DNA of 64,000 nt from Nilaparvata lugens (taxonomy: Eukaryota > Arthropoda > Insecta > Hemiptera > Delphacidae): assembly GCF_014356525.2 (NCBI RefSeq), contig NC_052506.1, positions 19,247,916 to 19,311,915 on the forward strand, given 5' to 3'. A program made the position numbers and the translations under genes. Below are positions 57,982 through 64,000 of the stretch, in pieces. Under the pieces are notes generated by a model. That model was given only the letters and a program-made list of their open reading frames with translations, was not told the DNA's origin and ran no database searches. Numbering within the stretch: the first letter of the stretch is position 1; each line of letters opens with the position of its first letter.

Positions 57982-58156
57982 AAGCTGCGTACACACTTGA
58001 GCGCCAGGAACACAGCACTCATTTCACTTTCCATCAGCTGATTCTGTTTATTATATATACAGAAACCGTAGGTTATAGATATAATAAGCGTAGCATATGC
58101 TGATAAAAAGTGGAATGCGCGTGTTCGTGGCGCTCAAGTCTATATATGAACCTTTA
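57982..58156. mobile_element. Small inverted-repeat element
   Basis: cttgagcgccaggaacac pairs with gtgttcgtggcgctcaag. Inner arms cattccacttt and aaagtggaatg-like blocks pair. Confidence 0.7.
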
Positions 58157-58598
58157 TGATTAAATTATTTTTCAAGATATTTTTTCTCGTTCCGCTCCGT
58201 GTTTCGGATGGACACGTTAAGTTGTCGGTTCCGGCTGTCTAAAAACAGTTGTTGGGTTATGTGAGAGGCCCTGAGATTGATTAGGTGCGACCTGAAAACT
58301 CGACAGCAGATCTGAGACACCCAGGTCACTATTATCATTTTATTATTACATATGCTATTATTATACTCTCACATATGACTATGGCCCGTTTGCGGACTAA
58401 GGCCTGGTGGTGTCAAAGGTGAGCCCCACTTTGGGATCTCATGGCAGGGAAGTTGTTACTGAATTTAATCAGCTCGTGGCTTAAACTCAAAAACGGCTTA
58501 TAACAAACGAGATTTAAAACGGATTTAAACCAGTTTAAAATAAAATTTAGTTTAAACTGTCACTGGGCAAACGGCCCCAAGAGAAACTTCCACAACTG

Positions 58599-58735
58599 TA
58601 GTGAGATCCACGTTATAATGGCAGTGAAGAATGATAGGAGAACAGAATTGCCGATTCTGTCTTGCCACTGCCTTCTATAGGATATAACTGATACCGGTGT
58701 ATGTGATGAATGTAACTGTTCTTGCTTGTAAAGAA
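58599..58735 (-). mobile_element. MITE family B, partial copy 4
   Basis: gtagtgagatccacgttata followed by atggcagtg, then gccttctataggatataact, matches the end of family B in the same orientation as the copy at 44761. Confidence 0.7.
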
Positions 58736-59535
58736 TTATCAAGCTTGCTTGTTATAATTCGTCAAGAAAATACATATTTCAATGACTTGAAATATATATT
58801 TCAATCATTTTAAAAATGGCAATCGAAGCCTACTAATTTTTACAACTACAAACTACATAATTATATATAGAACCAGCCCCAGCAGATTGAAATTGCGACA
58901 TTCAAGGTAGCCATTCAGGCTGTATAAATCAACTTTCAACTTGTTGTATAGTCTTAATCATCTGTAAGTTTTAGACGGGGTTATACTAAACCATGTCTAT
59001 ATAACCATTTCAATTCGATGATGGAAATATATCTTTCCAAAATTTTAAAACACTGCATTTCAAAGCCTACCCAAAGCACAGGAGAGGGGAAAATATTCTA
59101 TTGTTTTTTCCTCTCTGTGTCCAAAGTTGGCTAACATTTTCTATGCCTTTTCTAAGAGTACTGACTTTTGAGTAGAACGACTTGAATTGTCACAAAACCA
59201 GCCATATAGTATATTTTAGAGAATTATCAAATAATAATTCCTAGTAAACCTCTCACTGGCTTTGAACTTAACAGAGTTTACAATTTTGCTGGAACTAGTT
59301 TATAAATTTCTCTAATGGATAAGAATGCTTGTTGTATTTCGAAATCGATTTATTCAATGATGGATATCTACAGTACCAAAATACCATTTTCATTCCAAAA
59401 CAGGAAATTCTAATTCTTGTTGGATTCTATCATTTTATTTTTAAAATGATAGAAATCTTTAAATTTACAAATAATGTGACTTTTCTTTGATGGTGACGAT
59501 TATTCATTACCACCACCCTTCTCCTCTTCTATACA

Positions 59536-62500
59536 TCATACAGGTTGTTTTTTTTCCTTGCTGAGGGTGATGCTCACATGAGATCTAGGCTTGTGCGTGG
59601 GTAAGTGAGGCGGATGATAATGGAAGATGAATAGATCTACAGTTTTAGATGGGTTCTGAACCACCGGGAAGCGATACTCATTAATACTTATAACGCAACC
59701 ACTCCCAAATTTTATGTGAAGATGGTTATTAAGGTATGTAGCCTGAATACAGAGTGATTGAGAAGTCACTTGATCCAAACCTTAACCATTTTTGATTTTT
59801 TTTGTGCATCAGTTAGTTATAGCACACTTCATTGTCACCTAAATAGAGCAGCTTAAACTTTTTTCTCAGATTAAATACGTTGGATCAGGAAATAATAGCT
59901 CTATCTATTCTCTCTATCTCCTTAATCACATAAAAATCACTAATCAATAATGTACCTTCTCACAATAAAAACTTTCTTCCTGCTCAGCATAATTGGCTTC
60001 ATTACTTGAGAAGTAGGATGGATACTTTGCAATTGTTCACTGCATGCAATCCTGCTCTTACCCTTTTCAATGCCTCCCCAAATTACTAAAATAATGTCAA
60101 AACAATCGCTCCTAAGTGTCTCTTGACTCCGCGACCATTGTAGTACTCGTTGCAACTCAAATCCCGATTTTATTCTTATGAATTAGTGTATATGAAGAGG
60201 AAGGAAGACGTGCTCCATTCCAATTACATGTTTTCTTCTTCTCTATTATTCAAAACAATAATTGTTGAAACTAGCTATGATAATATTATGAACACTAGGC
60301 CTAAATTTATTACTACTTCCAGTATAGGCGATTAAGAATATTATCATTGCCAAGACAAATCAATCAAGTTATATCTGCTAATGTTGTTTGTAAATATTCT
60401 AACACCATTGCTTGAAATCAAGAGTACGGTACATGCAATCCTGAATTGAAAATTAAGTGTATATATCTTTCAGTTATATCTCTATATCTACTGTATTTAT
60501 ATATATTTCATATCTCGTCATTTATCTTGAGAACCGAAAACAAGTTGTCAAGATAAAAGGAGCAAGTTCTCAGATCAGAGATATCAACCATGGAGTGCCA
60601 CAGGGATCTGTATTGGGCCCACTGCTGTTATATTACTAACAAATGAGCTTCCATCACACCATCCAATGACCATACTATTCGGGGATGATACGACAGTTAT
60701 CCCAAGAGGAAGAAGAAGCCACCTAGTTCATGCAAGAAATTAAATTCTCACCCGGGAGGCAAAGGGATGGTTCCTGACAAATCGACTGAAACTAAATGAG
60801 GACATAACTAAAATTCTCGTTTGCTATTTAAAAAATGAAGTTTGGAATGATGAAAATGAACCAGTAAAATTATTGGATTCTGATTGAGCTTCCACATAGC
60901 AACACTTGTTCAGCTTCCCAAGTCTGTGAAGGATGCTGAAAAAATAATGTTCAACCGCATGATAAAGGAGCGACTGGCGGAACGGTCCATCATCTATGTG
61001 CAGACGGAAGTGGAGGATTAGCCTCTATTCTCCAAAGAGGTCCATGGTCTCACCAGAATCTGAGGGGAGTTACCCCTAGTCTTCCTTGACACAGTCTGTC
61101 TAGTTATCCCAGACAACGAAGAATGATTCATGTATCAAGTACGGTAAGTATAAGTATCAAGTATGCATACTCACACCGTTTACATCTGTTGCATTTAGAG
61201 CATTAAGTTGCATTATTGTTTGAGCGGTAAGTATAGAAAATGGAAAAAAATATTTTACTGTAAAAAATTACTTTAGGGCTGTTTTGAGACTAGCCTACTT
61301 ACATATTTAACATGATTTTACCTTTTGCTCAAACTGAGGGGACATGTGACGGAGGTATATCTGGTCATGGTGTATCATGCACTTTACCACTGCCATATCT
61401 CCTACGGTCTACTCACATGGGGTAACTCAACCAAGGTTGTGGACATACTGAAGCTGCAAAAACGGGCCGCCAGGATCAATACTGGAAGCGAACACTGTGC
61501 TATGCTGGGTATTCTAACAGTAATCAGCCTCTTCCTCCTTCTCTGCCTCATGTACGTGAAGAAGAATCAACAAAATTTGTTGACTCGAACTGATGTGCAT
61601 CACGACAACACCAGGCATCGAGAGCTGTTTGACTAAGGCATCGAGATCGCGGGTATGCTATAGGAGTTCAGCGCTACGCTACTTCAACAGGCTGCCTGCA
61701 GGAGTGAAGCAGTTGGACCTTAGCGTGTTGTGACCGGTTTCCTGAGAACCAGGGCTTATTACGATGTCCAGGAATATGTGAATGATAACCTGTCTCAGGT
61801 TATCAGACTAAAGTGCCATTATGTTAAAGATCAAGGACTCATAACTTATGATAATTTTTTCAATCTAAACTTGATTACTGCCATCTTGATCAATTTAGTG
61901 TTTTTTGTTATTTATTTTTATTGTTGACATGACGCCATCGGTCCTACAAGTGTGGTTAATGGATGAAGAAGAAGATATAAGGTATGTGATTAATAACACA
62001 GTCTCTTCTATTGTAGGGGCTTCTTTATTAAAATGAATAAAAACACTATAAAATAAAACATATAGTACCATTTTTATTGAAACAATTTTAAACATTTCAA
62101 CGACTAGTTTCGACCTACTTTGGCCATTTTCAAGTTGAAATGCTTTAATTTATTTTTTAATATTTAATTTTAAAAATTTAACTTGAAAATTGTCATAGTA
62201 GGTCGATACTAGTCGCTAAAAGGTTTTTAAAGTTTTTAATAAAAAGGGTACTACATGTTCTATATTGTTTTTATTAATAATAGTACAGATACATATTAGG
62301 CCCTATATTTCCATAATATTAGGTACTTAACTTACATAACTTATTATAAAAGCCCTACAAGTTGTTTCAAGTATTTAGGTGATAACTTGAATTTTTATTA
62401 GAGGTATTCAATCTCTAAATACCTACATTATACGACACAGTACATGTTTTATTACTTGATAATTATTAAATATTACAATGATTGAAATTATTGTAATATA

Positions 62501-63325
62501 GGTCAAAACATGAAAGTTGAAATAACTTCAGGCCTACCTTAAAAAATTTCTTCAATCTCTTGACAGCAATCCAAATTTGGTTAAGATGAAAAGATAACCA
62601 TAACCATAATGACTAAAACGTAAACCAAGCATTACTTTAATTAATGATCACAAATAAATATTGTTTAAAAATTAATTGACACAGAGCAAAACACCAACGC
62701 TAGTACACAAATCCAATGATTCAATGCCGAAAGCACAGCGCTCACGTTTCAAAATAACGTGACAAAAACAGCTGCTCACTGTCATACGCGCATCGTCTGT
62801 AAGCTCTACGTTACGTTGTAAACAATGCTGCTTCAATGATGAGATACTTGCGCAATAGATTCATTCACTGGACATGCGCTTGTACCTTTCTTTTCACAAT
62901 AAAAAGGATATGATTAAAATTCAAATATTGATTTTTTGCTTATTGATGTAGGCTATTGTCATTCTAAGATTACATTTCGAACATACTTTTAATGGTTGTT
63001 ATGTAACCATCGATCAAATATTAGTTGCGCTGTTACTCTATATTATGAGTGATCAGTGACAGCTATGTTCACAGTAAATTCCCATAACAAAACAATGACA
63101 TTTTATCTGTTTCAAATAATACGGAAACAAATTGATTGTTATGGAGAAAAAAGGGACAGATAATTATTGAATTAGTAGCTTTTTACATACTGTCAATCTT
63201 TAAAAAATGTTATATGCTTGAGTACCTCCAATTTGAACTCTGCCGCCACTAATGCCTTCTATATTCATTAATATTGGTATTTCATCAGCTAAGAATTTGA
63301 GTGGTGAATCGGGAAGCTCCAGAAA
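59536..63325 (-). CDS. Unrecognised gene, three 3'-terminal exons
   Basis: Proposed exons: 63226-63325 (FLELPDSPLKFLADEIPILM then NIEGISGGRVQIG), 59964 to about 60121 (TLRSDCFDIILVIWGGIEKG ... PTSQVMKPIMLSRKKVFI) and 59536-59742 (ATYLNNHLHIKFGSGCVISI, RFPVVQNPSKTVDLFIFHYH, PPHLPTHKPRSHVSITLSKE, stop TGA). Donors GAG|GTACTC and ATT|GTGAGA and acceptors ttatcag and gtattcag fit, and phases 1 and 0 join. The acceptor of the middle exon is uncertain (60121 or 60145, both keep phase). There is no signal peptide or membrane segment in the visible part. I do not recognise the family. The 5' part lies upstream of 63325 or off the window. A dead retroelement sits in the 3.1-kb intron. Confidence 0.5.
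60519..61975 (+). mobile_element. Degenerate non-LTR retrotransposon (RT remnant)
   Basis: It contains the RT signature HGVPQGSVLGPLL (60580-60625), then, in another frame, TILFGDDTTV (the FADD catalytic box), then REAKGWFLTNRLKLNEDITK. Further on it reads YHALYHCHISYGLLTWGNST and DILKLQKRAARINTG at 61367-61490. These are in order but broken by frameshifts, stops and an unrelated insert at about 60890-61320. The 3' end is near gatgaagaagaagatataag at 61961. It is inactive. Confidence 0.85.
62010..62275. mobile_element. Inverted-repeat element
   Basis: ttaaacatttcaacgactag, then tttcgacctac, pairs with gtaggtcgatactagtcgct, and outer blocks of the type tagtacca-tttttatt and aataaaaagggtacta also pair. 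AT-rich core, non-coding. Same general plan as the element at 3861-4070. Confidence 0.7.
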
Positions 63326-63700
63326 CTGATAAGAGAATTTGCCATTCTATTTATCAGAAATAAATGTTATCATTCAATATTAGATTGATAAGAAATTATT
63401 TCATGTAAAGTAGTGATATTTTTGGTTTGTTACGTTGGCTGTACCTGTATTTGTATTTGAACGTTTGTCGTTTACTCGGATTTACTTTTCGAGTTTCGAG
63501 TCGGTCAATCTCTTTTCTTTCTGTTAACAAATTACTTATTATTCTATTCAATTAACTAACTTTTCAAATCCTCATTATTTCCAATTGAGATTTGAATGAT
63601 GATTTCTTTGGAGTTACGCTGATTGAATTTCTCTGATTACAAATTAGAAAAATAACCTCTAACAACTCATTCAACAATATTTCAACTCAACATCATTGTT

Positions 63701-63710
63701 ATGGATTCAG
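63701..63710 (+). other. Possible first coding exon of a plus-strand gene
   Basis: ATGGATTCAG is followed directly by a GT donor (gtaggc) and preceded by about 250 bases with some features of a 5' UTR and promoter. Only three codons are visible, so support is weak. Confidence 0.2.
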
Positions 63711-64000
63711 GTAGGCTATTCACTAATTTTACATTTTTTATCCCAATCATTGCTATTTTACAAACTTATTATCATTCTAATAAATTAACATAAATTAAGA
63801 ATTTTTTAAAAATATTTTTCTTAGCATTTTTATGTTACATGACTCAATGTAAGGTCAGGACATGTACGATGTACCTATTTTACAAAAATAGCTTGTTTGT
63901 ATAGAATTATTTCAATATAAAAACTCATTCATATCTTTTCAAATTTTCATTGAAAAAATAATGAACTAAATTTTTTGTAAGATTTTATAATTTTTCCCTT

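Larger units (their letters stand above)
52800..59535. other. Intergenic DNA upstream of tim
   Basis: Mostly AT-rich with no coding region that I can support. A widespread repeat head (actattaaacgagcaatttc) starts near 53308. A purine-rich stretch (gagtgagagagaaagagagg) lies near 53893. The elements listed separately at 56842-58735 fill the right part. Confidence 0.45.

Noticed and set aside
1..64000. CRISPR array, bacterial operon or prophage
   Set aside because: No spaced direct-repeat array; genes are intron-rich and animal in type.

Overview
The window looks like AT-rich insect nuclear DNA. Genes are split by short exons with consensus GT/AG splice sites, introns are full of transposon remnants and foldback elements, and there is no operon structure. 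The protein content is clearly insect. The repeat families suggest a hemipteran, possibly a planthopper, but that is an inference from general familiarity and was not tested.

Layout. (1) 395-5807, plus strand: the last five coding exons of Elp3, the catalytic subunit of the Elongator complex; the 5' part lies off the left edge. (2) 8663-51343, minus strand: an almost complete insect-type timeless (tim) circadian clock gene of 23 recognisable coding exons spread over about 42.7 kb, tail-to-tail with elp3. All splice phases chain correctly except at one junction, between exons 14 and 15 (30510 and 28831). There about 65 conserved residues are missing and the reading phase breaks, so one exon is absent from this sequence. 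(3) 51344-59535: upstream DNA of tim with two perfect CACGTG E-boxes 24 bp apart (52559-52588), then repeat-rich intergenic DNA. (4) 59536-63325, minus strand: a probable three-exon 3' end of a gene I do not recognise, with a decayed non-LTR retrotransposon in its largest intron. (5) 63701: a possible first coding exon of a plus-strand gene running off the right edge.

Mobile DNA. A Tc1/mariner-type element with terminal inverted repeats (TIRs) of about 450 bp is present at 20868-23210. A second, truncated copy in inverted orientation (23397-25072) shares the same 186-bp flank. Three non-LTR retrotransposon remnants, at least four copies of one small TIR element family (MITE), two copies of another, and many long foldback structures fill the introns. 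The most striking foldbacks are a 213-bp-arm near-perfect palindrome at 2104-2541, a 627-bp foldback at 33618-34244, and an exon-bearing foldback at 29361-29995. No rRNA gene, intact tRNA gene or CRISPR array was seen.

Working logic. Elp3 is a housekeeping tRNA-modifying enzyme. TIM is the PERIOD partner of the insect clock, and the tandem E-boxes are where CLOCK/CYCLE would be expected to drive it. The two genes are neighbours without an evident functional link. I found no convincing new multi-gene system. The most useful leads are the missing tim exon, a duplicated tim exon tail, a possible 21-bp tim microexon, the rearranged mariner pair and the unrecognised gene at the right edge.
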